In this document: positions 17,519 through 26,875 of the stretch, in pieces
Position numbering within the stretch: the stretch's first letter is position 1
Layout of the letters: each line of letters begins with the position of its first letter
Origin: Flavobacterium gawalongense
GTDB lineage: Bacteria > Bacteroidota > Bacteroidia > Flavobacteriales > Flavobacteriaceae
Direction of reading: 5' to 3'
Assembly (NCBI RefSeq): GCF_007097265.1
Contig: NZ_VJZP01000004.1
Coordinates: forward strand, 1 to 64,000
Length of the DNA stretch: 64,000 nucleotides
Notes under the pieces: generated by a model
Databases searched by the model: none
Told to the model about the DNA's origin: nothing
The model's input: only the letters and a program-made list of their open reading frames with translations
Translations under genes and position numbers: made by a program

Positions 17519-17927
17519 ATCTAAATTGAATTTATGGTTTCCATATGAATCGAAAAAAAATTCATAATTTTAGTTTATAAAATTGATAGCTTTCATTTAA
17601 TAAATTATTGGCTAGTTTTTAAGTCTAATAATAAGTACGCTAACAACATATATAAAAGTATAGACAATCTTTATGTCTTACAATACCCACATTTAGTGAT
17701 ATTTACTTACAATTTTCAAACGGAGTTATTTAAACGAAAATATAATTTCTTAGAAAGTGATACTAATTACAAAATGTAATGAGGAATTGGAATTTCACGG
17801 CAGACCTGGCTTCAGTAAGCAGATAACTGACCAAATGACAGTAATTTTATTGCTGGATTCAAAAAAAATCCCATTCTGTAGAAACAGAATGGGACGTCGT
17901 TATAAGTATTAAATTGATTAAATATTT
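17519..17927. other. Intergenic region with a minus-strand terminator
   Basis: About 400 bases without a gene. At 17870-17893 there is a perfect stem CCCATTCTGT/ACAGAATGGG which on the minus strand is followed by eight T's. It is a good terminator for transcripts coming from the relic and the 18,497-21,229 gene. The rest is AT-rich, including the TAGATTTG box (17516-17523, minus strand) next to the delta-60 gene start. Confidence 0.7.
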
Positions 17928-18480
17928 CTAATAAATCACTTTTTTAGAAATCATTTTACCATTTGTTAAAGTTACTTTTACTATTATCGTTTGCTTATTC
18001 AAAGTAATATTTGAAGTATGGAATTCATTATCATCTATAGCTTCTTTATCAAATACTTTTCTTCCGAGCAAATCAAAAACGGTAATTCGTTTTATATTTT
18101 CAAGTTCTGATTTTATTTTTAATTCATTTTTGTCTTTAGAAATTAAAATACTGGTAATCATTTAATTCCAAATTATCAGTACCAAGGCTTCCATTAGTAT
18201 AGCGTAACACAAAACGATCATCAAAAGTACCTGTATCAGAACTAAAATTATAAGAATCTTGTTTAATATTATGAACGACATTAAGTAATTTATCTTCGAG
18301 ATAAATATTTTGATCTTCTAAAAATAATCCATCAACTTTATCAATACTAATTGTTGCATTTCCGTTGACATTTATACTGTATCCAAGAAGAATTGCATCT
18401 GTATCTGCAAATGGCAAGGCTTTATTTTGAATAGCCATTTTATCAGTTCCTATGAAATTATATAAGGAAAAGGGTTGATT
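17928..18480 (-). pseudogene. Relic C-terminal fragment of a T9SS type C protein (frameshifted)
   Basis: Two overlapping frames together encode only the last 180 or so residues of a protein like its neighbours. The first starts near 18480 with SENQPFSLYN and continues IQNKALPF, LGYSINVNG, IYLEDKLLN and FDDRFVLRYTN. It is then interrupted near 18160 by a single-base frameshift. The second frame holds the sorting domain (ITVFDLLGRKVF, ending KMISKKVIY). The start of the module and the whole N-terminus are missing. It begins 16 bp after the stop of the 18,497-21,229 gene on the same strand, so it looks like the leftover of a tandem duplication or of C-terminal exchange. Confidence 0.8.
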
Positions 18481-18496
18481 CTCGCTTTAAGTCGTT

Positions 18497-21229
18497 TTAA
18501 TAACCTATTTTCTTTGTAACAATTTTGCCGTTTTGTAATCCAATTTTAACTAACAATACCTGATGGTTTATAACTAAATTAGATATGGCTAATTCATTGG
18601 CATCTACATTTATTTTTTGATATATTGATCTTCCCAACAAGTCATACACCTGAACTTTATCTATTGTTTGAACTGATGAATTAATTTTTATTTGTTTATT
18701 TTTATTAGAAACCAAAACTGTATTATCTAATGTCTCAAAATCACCTGTTCCTAAAGTTTTATTGGTAATTGTATTAGTATATCGCAAAACAAAACGATTG
18801 TTGAAAATTCCGGCTTCAGTAACAAAACTATACGATGATTCTTTCAAGTCATGAATCACATTTGTCAGCTTATCTTCAATAAAAACATTCTGAGATGAGA
18901 GTACCCCATCTACTTGATCAATAGCTATTGAAAAAGTACCATTTATGGTAGAACTATAACCCAATGGTACTTCATCATTCTCTTTAAAAGGCAAAGCCCT
19001 TCCCTGTATTGTTAAATTTTTATCTTCATTGACACTATAAAAATCAACAAACTGATTCCCATCAAAACTCTCCCCATCAAATGCATTATCATACTCATTA
19101 GTAGCATTGGTAACATAACCCACTAGGGCTTGTTTGAAAGCCCCTTGCGCATTAGTAAGATTAAGCCAAACTCTATGCTTTTCGATTGCACTTGTCGTTT
19201 TCGAACTTTTAGTTATCTTGAAAAACTGGGAATTATTACCTGTGATACCTCCTACACCTATCCTCATACTATTATTGAATACAATTTCACTACTGGCTGG
19301 AACAAGCTTACTGCTAGCAAAAAATCCTTGTCCTGACGCAATTTTACCAGAGGGTTTGTTAGAGATTTGCTCATCAAGTCCTACAAAGTTTCCTGTCCCA
19401 ACTCCTCCTGTAAGATTATAAGAGGCATAATCATCTGATGAATAAGCATAAATACCCGTTCCTGGATTACTAACACCAATGCCAATTGCTGTATTGTGAG
19501 TCCAGAAATAAAGAGTTCCATCTAAAACCGAATTATTGTCCGTTAAAAATTTATCCGCATCTAAAGCAGATGGATATGGGTTGCCTATAAGATACGATTT
19601 ATCTGCAATAATACCCGTAAGAGAGAAAGCACCGTTATTTGGAGTACCATTAAAAGGAGCTTCATAAAAACCTGGTGGTGGTATTGATGTATAATGTGGT
19701 CCTCTAATAATGTAACCAATACCAACCAACATAACATTGGCCGAATCTTCCTGATTCCAATCATCAGCAACTGCATCAAAGGAATAATATTTATCAGAAA
19801 GTGTATCTGGAGAGGCATTTTTCAATGTTTGTCCTGCTACTGGTGATGACCAATAGGTGTAATCAGTTTCCCTAGTTGTAGTGTTATTTCGTTTATAAGT
19901 GATAACTCCTGTGTTTACCACAGTATTATTAATTTGAACTAAACTCGAATTATTCTCAAATGTCAATGATCCCCCAGAAACAACAAGTTCATTGGTTAGG
20001 GTCAATGTATTACTTGAATTAATAACTACAGCCCCCGAATTCACCTGACAGGAACAAGCCACTAAATCAGATGAAGAAGAATAATTCCCAGCAAAAATAA
20101 TTTTCTCTGAACTTGTTGGTACAGATCCAGTAGACCATGCCGAACCATTCCATGTCTTAATAACCTGAGTATTAATCGTTATACTTGTTCCTGATGAAAT
20201 ACAGCCTGATGCATTTGTTGTCGTAACAGTATAATTCCCAACAGTTAATCCAGAAAACAAACCTGTTGTATTGCTTACTGACGCTACTACTGGACTTGTT
20301 CCAGTAACAGTATAGGTAATCCCTGAAGCTGGCACAGGAGTATTCACAGTTATTTTTCCAGTTACTAATGAACAAGTTGGTTGAGTAGGAGTAACTGTTG
20401 GTGTCGTTGGCAAAGCATTAAAAATTATGGTAATCTCTTTATAATTACTATAGTTACCATTTGTTACCGTTAATCTTAATGAATAAGTACCTGAAGTAGA
20501 TGTGGACACTGTTGGTGACTGAGCTGTATCTGATGGGCTAAAAGTTAAACCTGAACCAGACCATTTATATGTAACAGGATAGACCGCTAATTTTGCACCA
20601 GAATAAGAACCTGATAAAACTGTCGTATTACCACAAATAGGAAAACTGTAAACAGGATTAGCTATTATACTACCTCCACCTAAATTAATTTCTTCAAATG
20701 AGAATTCTGCATTTCCCGAACCTTTACACACAGCATATTTTGTATCTCCAATATAAACAGCAACATTGTTGTTACATGTCCCTCCGTTATCTATTTTTCC
20801 TGGAGAATCAATTATAATTGTAGCATTTACAGGAAAACGAATTTCATTATTACCTGAAAATGTAATTATCCCTCCTGCATTAATTTTTGTACTTAAAGTT
20901 TCAACATTAACATCTGCGCCAATAACTAAAGTCCCAGAGATTCCCTCTCCAATAATTAATGCAGTAAAGTTATTTGATGTTGAAGCACTTATTGTTATGG
21001 TGTGAGAATTCCGAATTGTTACAGTGCCTGTACCCGTAAACTGTCCCGGATAACCTTGTGGTGATGTTCCTGAAGGAGTAACCCATGAAGAACCATTATA
21101 ATACTGCCAGCTGGCAAGGGTAGTCCAGTTTCCACTAGTTACATTAGAGCGATAATCTCCTAAAGTTTGGGCTAAAACCACAGTTTGAACCAAAAGTAAA
21201 AAAATAGTAAAGAGTAGTTTTTTAATCAT
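18497..21229 (-). CDS. Exported repeat protein with T9SS type C sorting domain
   Basis: About 910 residues. A signal peptide (MIKKLLFTIFLLLVQTVVLAQ) is followed by a G8/beta-helix-like region of short strands (VTIRNSHTITISAS; GTLVIGADVNVETLS), an Ig/PKD-like segment (SGTYSLRLTVTNG), and a SprB-type segment (SGITYTVTG, then GNYTVTTTNASGC). The shared C-terminal module then runs from WNGSAWSTGSVPTSS through DYTYWSSPVAGQ to the sorting domain KVQVYDLLGRSIYQK, ending TKKIGY. It would be exported by T9SS to the surface, probably as an adhesin or matrix protein. Start: the ATG at 21229 gives the clean signal peptide, while one at 21259 adds ten unlikely residues. It pairs with the divergent recX relic. 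Confidence 0.9.
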   Translation of the reverse strand: MIKKLLFTIFLLLVQTVVLAQTLGDYRSNVTSGNWTTLASWQYYNGSSWVTPSGTSPQGYPGQFTGTGTVTIRNSHTITISASTSNNFTALIIGEGISGTLVIGADVNVETLSTKINAGGIITFSGNNEIRFPVNATIIIDSPGKIDNGGTCNNNVAVYIGDTKYAVCKGSGNAEFSFEEINLGGGSIIANPVYSFPICGNTTVLSGSYSGAKLAVYPVTYKWSGSGLTFSPSDTAQSPTVSTSTSGTYSLRLTVTNGNYSNYKEITIIFNALPTTPTVTPTQPTCSLVTGKITVNTPVPASGITYTVTGTSPVVASVSNTTGLFSGLTVGNYTVTTTNASGCISSGTSITINTQVIKTWNGSAWSTGSVPTSSEKIIFAGNYSSSSDLVACSCQVNSGAVVINSSNTLTLTNELVVSGGSLTFENNSSLVQINNTVVNTGVITYKRNNTTTRETDYTYWSSPVAGQTLKNASPDTLSDKYYSFDAVADDWNQEDSANVMLVGIGYIIRGPHYTSIPPPGFYEAPFNGTPNNGAFSLTGIIADKSYLIGNPYPSALDADKFLTDNNSVLDGTLYFWTHNTAIGIGVSNPGTGIYAYSSDDYASYNLTGGVGTGNFVGLDEQISNKPSGKIASGQGFFASSKLVPASSEIVFNNSMRIGVGGITGNNSQFFKITKSSKTTSAIEKHRVWLNLTNAQGAFKQALVGYVTNATNEYDNAFDGESFDGNQFVDFYSVNEDKNLTIQGRALPFKENDEVPLGYSSTINGTFSIAIDQVDGVLSSQNVFIEDKLTNVIHDLKESSYSFVTEAGIFNNRFVLRYTNTITNKTLGTGDFETLDNTVLVSNKNKQIKINSSVQTIDKVQVYDLLGRSIYQKINVDANELAISNLVINHQVLLVKIGLQNGKIVTKKIGY

Positions 21230-21527
21230 GCATTTTATGTGGCATTTAAATAAATTCAATCTTAAACCAGTGTTCTTCTAAAAAAAAACTTACATTAAAA
21301 ACAAAATAAAAAAAACAGATTTTAAAAACACAATAAAGTCGACTATACGCATATTTATCCGTTGTATTACTGTTTCATGAGAGACTGGAAATTGTGTTTA
21401 TTGAAAAATTTCACGCCTTTTACTCTGTGAAAGATTTATTTGACTTAAGAACACTTAATTTATTAACACATCAAGCTCCTCTTTTATTGATAATAAATAC
21501 TTAAATTTCCCATTTCAATAACCAAAA

Positions 21528-22006
21528 ATGAATACTATTTTTTCCATAAAAGAGGTCACAAATAAGATAGAACATTTTTGTACCTATCAAAAGCGTTGCC
21601 ATGAAGAAGTGGTGCAAAAATTAAGAGCCCTAAAAATGGACCCTGAAGAAATTGATAGAATTATGGTGCATCTTATTCCCGATAATTTTCTCAATGAGGA
21701 ACGTTTTACCTGTAGTTTTGGCAGAGGCAAACACCGTAAGAAACATTGGGGTAAAATTAGAATTGCAAACGAATTAAAGTCAAAAAGAATAACACAAACC
21801 CTTATTACTATTGTGCTAAAGGAAATTTATCCCGATGAATATGACGCAACTTTTAATGCGCTGGCAGAAAGACACTGGGAATCCATACGGAAAGAGATAC
21901 GTTAAAAAAACGAAATAAATTTTGCGACTACATGTTACGTCGGGGTTATGAAAATAATTTAGTCTTTGAGAAAGTAAAAGAGTTGGAGCATTTGGAATAC
22001 GGATAA
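21528..22006 (+). pseudogene. recX: recX copy 1, single-base frameshift
   Basis: Codes for a RecX-family protein (modulator of RecA filaments) closely similar over its whole length to the intact copy at 25,068. Shared blocks include KIEHFC.YQ.RCHEEVVQKL, HLI.DNFLNEERF and HWGKIRI.NELKSK. Near 21896 one base is missing relative to copy 2, so the frame meets TAA at 21903 after 125 codons. The remaining part (LKKRNKFCDYMLRRGY...KVKELE) continues in the next frame to 22006. Because the tail is otherwise intact, the lesion is recent, or a sequencing error. The proteins are about three-quarters identical by eye, so both copies were long maintained. Confidence 0.85.
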
Positions 22007-22101
22007 CACGGATTCAATTCATGGATTAAAATATGCCTTTAAGCGTAATAAACAGTATTTAAACATCAAATCATCCGAATAAATGCCTTTTCTAATTCTC
22101 A

Positions 22102-24765
22102 TTAATTAACAATTTTTTTAGTGACCGTTTGACCGTTTTGCAATACAATTTTAATCAACAAAGTTTGATGATTTTGCACTAAATTAAAAATAGCCAATTC
22201 ATTGGTATTTACATTTCTTTTTTGATATATTAATCTTCCTGACAAGTCATACATCTGAACTTTATTTATCGTTTCAACTGATGAATTGATTTCTATTTGC
22301 CTGTTTTTATTGGAAACCAAAACTACATTTTCTTGTATATTAAAACTTTTCCCTATTTCAGCTTTATTCGTATAACGCAATACAAATCGATCATTGAATG
22401 TTCCTTTCTCGGTGGTAAAGCTATAAGGGCCTTGTTTCAGGTCATGGATAGCATTCAGCAACTTATCTTCTAGATAAATTCCTGTATCGCTTTGGTTAAA
22501 TACCCCTTCTTTCGAATCAATATTAATGTTGAATGTTCCCGCTACGGCACTGAAATAACCCAGACGCACCTGATCATTTTCGTTGAATGCTACCCTACCT
22601 TGTATTCTGTAGGCATCTTCATTTATAAAAGAATAAAAACTTACGTAATTGCCCGCATCATTTACCAAACCATCATAACCCTTATCGTAGCCTAAAGTCG
22701 TATTATCAAAATAGCCTACTAATTGCTGACTGAACATGCCATCTGCATTTTCCAGATTCAACCAGACTCGGTCTCGTTCTTTGGCTTTGGGCTTGTCCTT
22801 AATTGAAACTGTTTTATAAAATTGGGTATTCGCAGTAGCCGGCAAATTCACACGCATGGCGTTGTTAAAGGTTAATGATCCAGCTGCATCGGCTTCTACA
22901 AAAAAACCTTGCCCCGAGGCGATATATCCTGAAGGTTTGGCCCCTCCCGAAACGCTTCCTAATGTCCCGACTCCACCGGCTAGCGTGTACACTGCATAAT
23001 CATCCTGAGAATAATTAGACGTATCAGGCCCTGGATTACTCACAGAAATATCCCCTTTATGGGTCCAAAAATACAAAGTCCCTTCAATAGTTTTATTAAT
23101 TGTCCCTGTACTAATAATATTAGCATTTATAAAAACATCCGCAGAAATTGCTGATGGATATGGATTGCCAACCAGGTTAAAGTCATCCCCAGGATCAGTC
23201 CCTGGAGACAAAGCAATACCCGTGGTCACCACACCGTTATTTACTTTACCGGAAAAAACCACAGATTCGGTTCTAGAAAATGATCCAGTGGTTGGTCCCA
23301 TGATTATATAACCTTTGCCGGGAGTCATAGTGGATGCATATACCCAATCGTCTCCGTTGTCATCAAAACCATCATTATTAGCGTCAATAAAATTGGCAGG
23401 GGAAAATCCAAAGGCATTTCCAAAATTCCATGTTGGGAATGTTGTAGCTATAGTAGTAGAAACAATTGGCGTAGACCAATAGGTATAATCATATAATTCA
23501 AACGGTGTGGTGGTTTTGTGTACGTTTATTGTACCGCTGTTTGTAACCGTACCTGAATCGTTTATCATTACTAAAGAACCTTCATGCAAAACGTCCAAGG
23601 TTGCTCCTGCATTTACGGTTAAATTATTTTGAATCGTGACAAAGTATTGGCTGCCAATAGTAAGCGTACCACTATTGATGGTCAAACTGCAAGCATCTAT
23701 ATTGCCATTGGTAGCATTGGTAGTATAACTTCCATTAAGTATAGCCACAGTCGAGGATGTTGGCACGCCATTCGACCATAAAGTTCCATCCCAGATAGTA
23801 CTAGGCTGAGCGATAGTCACACTTGTTCCTGGTGAGATACATCCAGACGAATTCTTTGCTGTCACACTATATGTCCCTATAGCAACTGAAGTAAAAACTC
23901 CTGTTGTGTTTGTATATGTTAATCCATTAATACTGTAGGTCATTCCGACAGCAGTTGGTGCTGTTATGGTTATCGTTCCTGTTGGCGTGGAACAGGTGGG
24001 CTGTAATGTTACACTTGCTGTTGGCGCCGCTGTCGACAACCCAGTATTTACAGTTACTGTGGTTTCAGCAATCATTATAAAAGGCACATTAGGAGTAACA
24101 CTAGTATTAAGCATTGTGCTTTTCATTTTTACTTGATAAATCCCACTAACCGTAGCTGACAAAGTATAATTCGGACTGTTACTGTATGTTGGAGCAGTAA
24201 TCCCAGGGCCGGACCATGAATAAGTATAGGGACCTCCATTTGGTGGTGGAGCAGCCGAAAGATTGATGGGATTCCCAACGCAAACAGGGGAGTTCGATGT
24301 TGCACTCCCTGTCCCGCCTAAAGTCACTATATCAGCAAAACTGACATCCGCCCCGGCACCACCGTTGCAACTCGCAAGTAAATTGGTACCGATATATATC
24401 CGTTCCGATGCATTACACGAACCCCCAACCAAACCTCCCCCAGACTGAATAATTATTGAAGATCCTTCCTTAAGATACAAACGGTTATTCCCCGAAGAAA
24501 AATCGAGTGTTGCTCCGCTTCTAACAATTAATTGAATAGCCCCTAAACTGGTTAGATTTAATTCTGCATTCATGTATAAGGTCGTCGGAGTTGACCCATT
24601 GCCGATATTTATAATCCCACCGCAACTAGCAAACGAGCTACTGGTTAGTGTACTCGAATTCACATTACCTGTAATTGTTGGACATTGGGCATTTACAATT
24701 CCGGAAAAAGCGAACAACAGCAACACAATGATGAAAACCCCTGATTTATGTAATAGTGTTTTCAT
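22102..24765 (-). CDS. Exported repeat protein with T9SS type C sorting domain
   Basis: An 887-residue paralog of the 18,497-21,229 protein. The signal peptide ends at GIVNAQC. A beta-helix-like region follows (NIGNGSTPTTLYMNAELNLTS as short strands), then an Ig-like segment with YTYSWSGPG, and a SprB-like segment (AVGMTYSING; IGTYSVTAKNSSGC). The shared module starts at TIWDGTLWSNGVPTSS, includes DYTYWSTPIV, NLVGNPYPSAISADVF and KPSGYIASGQGFF, and ends in KVQMYDLSGRLIYQK and TKKIVN. The likely role is a surface adhesin or matrix component exported by T9SS. recX copy 2 lies divergently upstream, repeating the arrangement seen at 18,497-22,006. Confidence 0.9.
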   Translation of the reverse strand: MKTLLHKSGVFIIVLLLFAFSGIVNAQCPTITGNVNSSTLTSSSFASCGGIINIGNGSTPTTLYMNAELNLTSLGAIQLIVRSGATLDFSSGNNRLYLKEGSSIIIQSGGGLVGGSCNASERIYIGTNLLASCNGGAGADVSFADIVTLGGTGSATSNSPVCVGNPINLSAAPPPNGGPYTYSWSGPGITAPTYSNSPNYTLSATVSGIYQVKMKSTMLNTSVTPNVPFIMIAETTVTVNTGLSTAAPTASVTLQPTCSTPTGTITITAPTAVGMTYSINGLTYTNTTGVFTSVAIGTYSVTAKNSSGCISPGTSVTIAQPSTIWDGTLWSNGVPTSSTVAILNGSYTTNATNGNIDACSLTINSGTLTIGSQYFVTIQNNLTVNAGATLDVLHEGSLVMINDSGTVTNSGTINVHKTTTPFELYDYTYWSTPIVSTTIATTFPTWNFGNAFGFSPANFIDANNDGFDDNGDDWVYASTMTPGKGYIIMGPTTGSFSRTESVVFSGKVNNGVVTTGIALSPGTDPGDDFNLVGNPYPSAISADVFINANIISTGTINKTIEGTLYFWTHKGDISVSNPGPDTSNYSQDDYAVYTLAGGVGTLGSVSGGAKPSGYIASGQGFFVEADAAGSLTFNNAMRVNLPATANTQFYKTVSIKDKPKAKERDRVWLNLENADGMFSQQLVGYFDNTTLGYDKGYDGLVNDAGNYVSFYSFINEDAYRIQGRVAFNENDQVRLGYFSAVAGTFNINIDSKEGVFNQSDTGIYLEDKLLNAIHDLKQGPYSFTTEKGTFNDRFVLRYTNKAEIGKSFNIQENVVLVSNKNRQIEINSSVETINKVQMYDLSGRLIYQKRNVNTNELAIFNLVQNHQTLLIKIVLQNGQTVTKKIVN

Positions 24766-25067
24766 GACTATTTGTGTATTATTTTTATAAAAAAAAACAG
24801 TCTATGTTATTGATAATAAACAAGATAAGGCTACTGTAAAGTTAAGAAACCTTGTAATGAAAATAAAAATAAACCGTTCAAATACCTCTTTGTCCGTTGT
24901 ACTGCTGCTATATGTAAATTCTATATTTTTGTATTTTAAAAATAGGCAGGAAACCTTTACATAATAAAAAATATCATCTAGTTTGAATAAGATAATTTAT
25001 TTATAAATACCTGTTTTGTTCGTTATTAATAGTTAAATTACAATTCCAAAAAAACCAAAACCGACAC

Positions 25068-25535
25068 ATGAAAAACGTTTTCTCAATTAAAGATGCTATA
25101 CAAAAAATAGAACATTTTTGCGCCTATCAGGAACGTTGTCACGAAGAAGTGGTGCAAAAATTGAGAAGCATGAAGATGGAATGGGAAGAAATTGATTCAA
25201 TTATGGTGCATCTTATCAGTGATAATTTTCTCAACGAAGAACGTTTTGCCTGTAGTTTTGCAAGAGGCAAACACCGCATAAAACATTGGGGGAAAATTAG
25301 AATTGTGAACGAATTAAAGTCAAAAAAAATAACACAAACCCTTATTAATATTGCCCTAAAAGAAATTACACCTGAGGAATATGCGGCAACATTCAATACG
25401 CTGGCAGAAAGACATTGGGAATCCATACGAGAAACAAATGCGTTAAAAAAACGAAAGAAATTTTGTGATTATATACTACGCCGGGGATTTGAAAGTAATT
25501 TGGTTTATGACAAGTTGAAGGAGCTAGAGTGTTGA
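25068..25535 (+). CDS. recX: Regulatory protein RecX
   Basis: A 155-residue cytoplasmic protein of the RecX family, which binds RecA filaments and modulates recombination and SOS activity. It has the three tandem three-helix units: IEHFCAYQERCHEEVVQKL, then LISDNFLNEERFACSFARGK with HWGKIRIVNEL, and a C-terminal KKRKKFCDYILRRGFESNLV. Length and motifs are complete. recA is not in the window. It is the intact member of the duplicated pair; its flanking upstream region resembles that of copy 1 (both contain TCCGTTGTA about 150 bp before the start). Confidence 0.93.
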   Translation: MKNVFSIKDAIQKIEHFCAYQERCHEEVVQKLRSMKMEWEEIDSIMVHLISDNFLNEERFACSFARGKHRIKHWGKIRIVNELKSKKITQTLINIALKEITPEEYAATFNTLAERHWESIRETNALKKRKKFCDYILRRGFESNLVYDKLKELEC

Positions 25536-25536
25536 G

Positions 25537-25607
25537 CCACAGATTGCACGGATTAGCACGGATTTTTTATCTGTGTGAATCTGTAAAATCTGTTCCAATC
25601 CGTGGGC
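25537..25607. repeat. Palindromic CACAGATT/CACGGATT repeat, gene-free copy
   Basis: It opens GCCACAGATTG and closes with the inverted CCAATCCGTGGGC, with further GGATT and ATCTGTG units between. It belongs to the same dispersed family as the repeats around the GxxExxY gene and those inside the MITE copies. Confidence 0.75.
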
Positions 25608-25622
25608 TATCTTTTTGGCCAA

Positions 25623-26777
25623 TTACAAACTCAAGAGCACGCTTACCGCATTACCTCCAAAACCAACTGCATTAATCAATACTTTTCTAATAGGTTTTGT
25701 TTGTATTTGCGCTTCCACAAAAGGGACTCCGATGAAGGTATTGTGTTGCATCATCATAATAGCCAGTTCCATGCTCAAGATTCCCGAAGCCCCAAAAGTG
25801 TGTCCAATTTTCCATTTATTGGTGGTCAACAAAGGCAAGTTCGAACCAAAAACTTTCTCAATCGCTCTGTATTCAGTCAAATCACCTTTTATGGTTCCTG
25901 GTGCGTGCATCACAATCGCATCAATTTCGGATAAATCCGTATTTTGTAAAGCCATTTTCATTGATTTCTGGAAACAAGTCGCATCTGCCGAAATGGAAAT
26001 ATTATGCTCCAAAATTTCCGTAGCATACCCAATCCCTTCTATGTAAGCCAACGCATTTTCTTTTTTACCTATTTCAAGACAACAAACGCCGGCACCTTCA
26101 CCAAGAATCATGGTGCTTTGTTTCTTTTCGAAATCAAGAGCTCGGTTAGGATAATCCTCTTTACTATTCGAATAAATTTTCAAAGCCCGCATTTGCGCAA
26201 TTGTAAAATCTGTTAAAGGAGCTTCGCTACCTCCAACCAGAAATTTATCAGCCATTCCTGCTCGAAGCCAAGCCACCCCATTTAAAACTGCATGCAAAGC
26301 CGTAGAACAGGTTATAGAATGCGATATTTCTGGACCAGAACTTTGCAAATCGTGGGCAACCCAAGAAGAAATATTCCCTAAAGTTGTAGTTGGAGATGCC
26401 AAAGTTTGTGCTTTCCCCGTTTCTAAATATTCCTGATAGTGCTTTTCAAATAAATCAGTTGCGCCACGAGACGAACCTATGTTTATTCCGAAAATATCGT
26501 TCTTAGCCCATCCCGCATTTTGCATGGCTTTTCGAGAAGCGGCCATAGCATACAAAACCGACTTATCTAAAAATTTATATTTGTTATCCGATTGTTGTAA
26601 TATGTCAACAACTTGTTTCGAAATAGCGTCTAGTGAAGCAACATAAGTTTTTTTATGATCTAATTCGCGTTCTGTAAAACAATGATTCGCATTAAGATAA
26701 TTTTCCCAAATAGCGTCTGGTGTATTCCCTAATGGCGAGATGGAAGCAATAGCGGTTATAGAGATTATTTTGGGCAA
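25623..26777 (-). CDS. Beta-ketoacyl synthase (FabF-like) of the biotin locus
   Basis: A thiolase-fold condensing enzyme of about 384 residues, resembling ketoacyl-ACP synthase I/II. The full catalytic set is present: Cys in HSITCSTALHAV, His in VMHAPGT.KGD and His in KIGHTFGASG with the preceding Lys. It also has the usual glycine-rich NAVGFGGNAVSVLL at the end. It follows bioA by about 100 bp on the same strand. It may supply the pimeloyl precursor, which the other genes of the window do not explain (no bioC or bioH seen), but a separate role in lipid synthesis is possible. The start TTG at 26777 is chosen because the codons between the ATG at 26819 and it consist of an intergenic repeat. 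Confidence 0.85.
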   Translation of the reverse strand: MPKIISITAIASISPLGNTPDAIWENYLNANHCFTERELDHKKTYVASLDAISKQVVDILQQSDNKYKFLDKSVLYAMAASRKAMQNAGWAKNDIFGINIGSSRGATDLFEKHYQEYLETGKAQTLASPTTTLGNISSWVAHDLQSSGPEISHSITCSTALHAVLNGVAWLRAGMADKFLVGGSEAPLTDFTIAQMRALKIYSNSKEDYPNRALDFEKKQSTMILGEGAGVCCLEIGKKENALAYIEGIGYATEILEHNISISADATCFQKSMKMALQNTDLSEIDAIVMHAPGTIKGDLTEYRAIEKVFGSNLPLLTTNKWKIGHTFGASGILSMELAIMMMQHNTFIGVPFVEAQIQTKPIRKVLINAVGFGGNAVSVLLSL

Positions 26778-26790
26778 AATATTGTTATTT

Positions 26791-26831
26791 AACCGCAAAG
26801 GTCGCAAAGTTTTTCGCAAAGTTCACGAGGG
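26791..26831. repeat. CGCAAAG direct-repeat intergenic element
   Basis: Three near-copies of CGCAAAG(G/T) in 41 bases (AACCGCAAAGG, TCGCAAAG, TCGCAAAG). This is a recurrent intergenic motif of Flavobacterium genomes as far as I recall. It lies between bioA and the ketoacyl synthase gene and is read through by that gene's upstream open frame. Confidence 0.5.
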
Positions 26832-26875
26832 TTTGAAAATTTATACATGCAAAATGCACCTTTATTGTTATAAAT

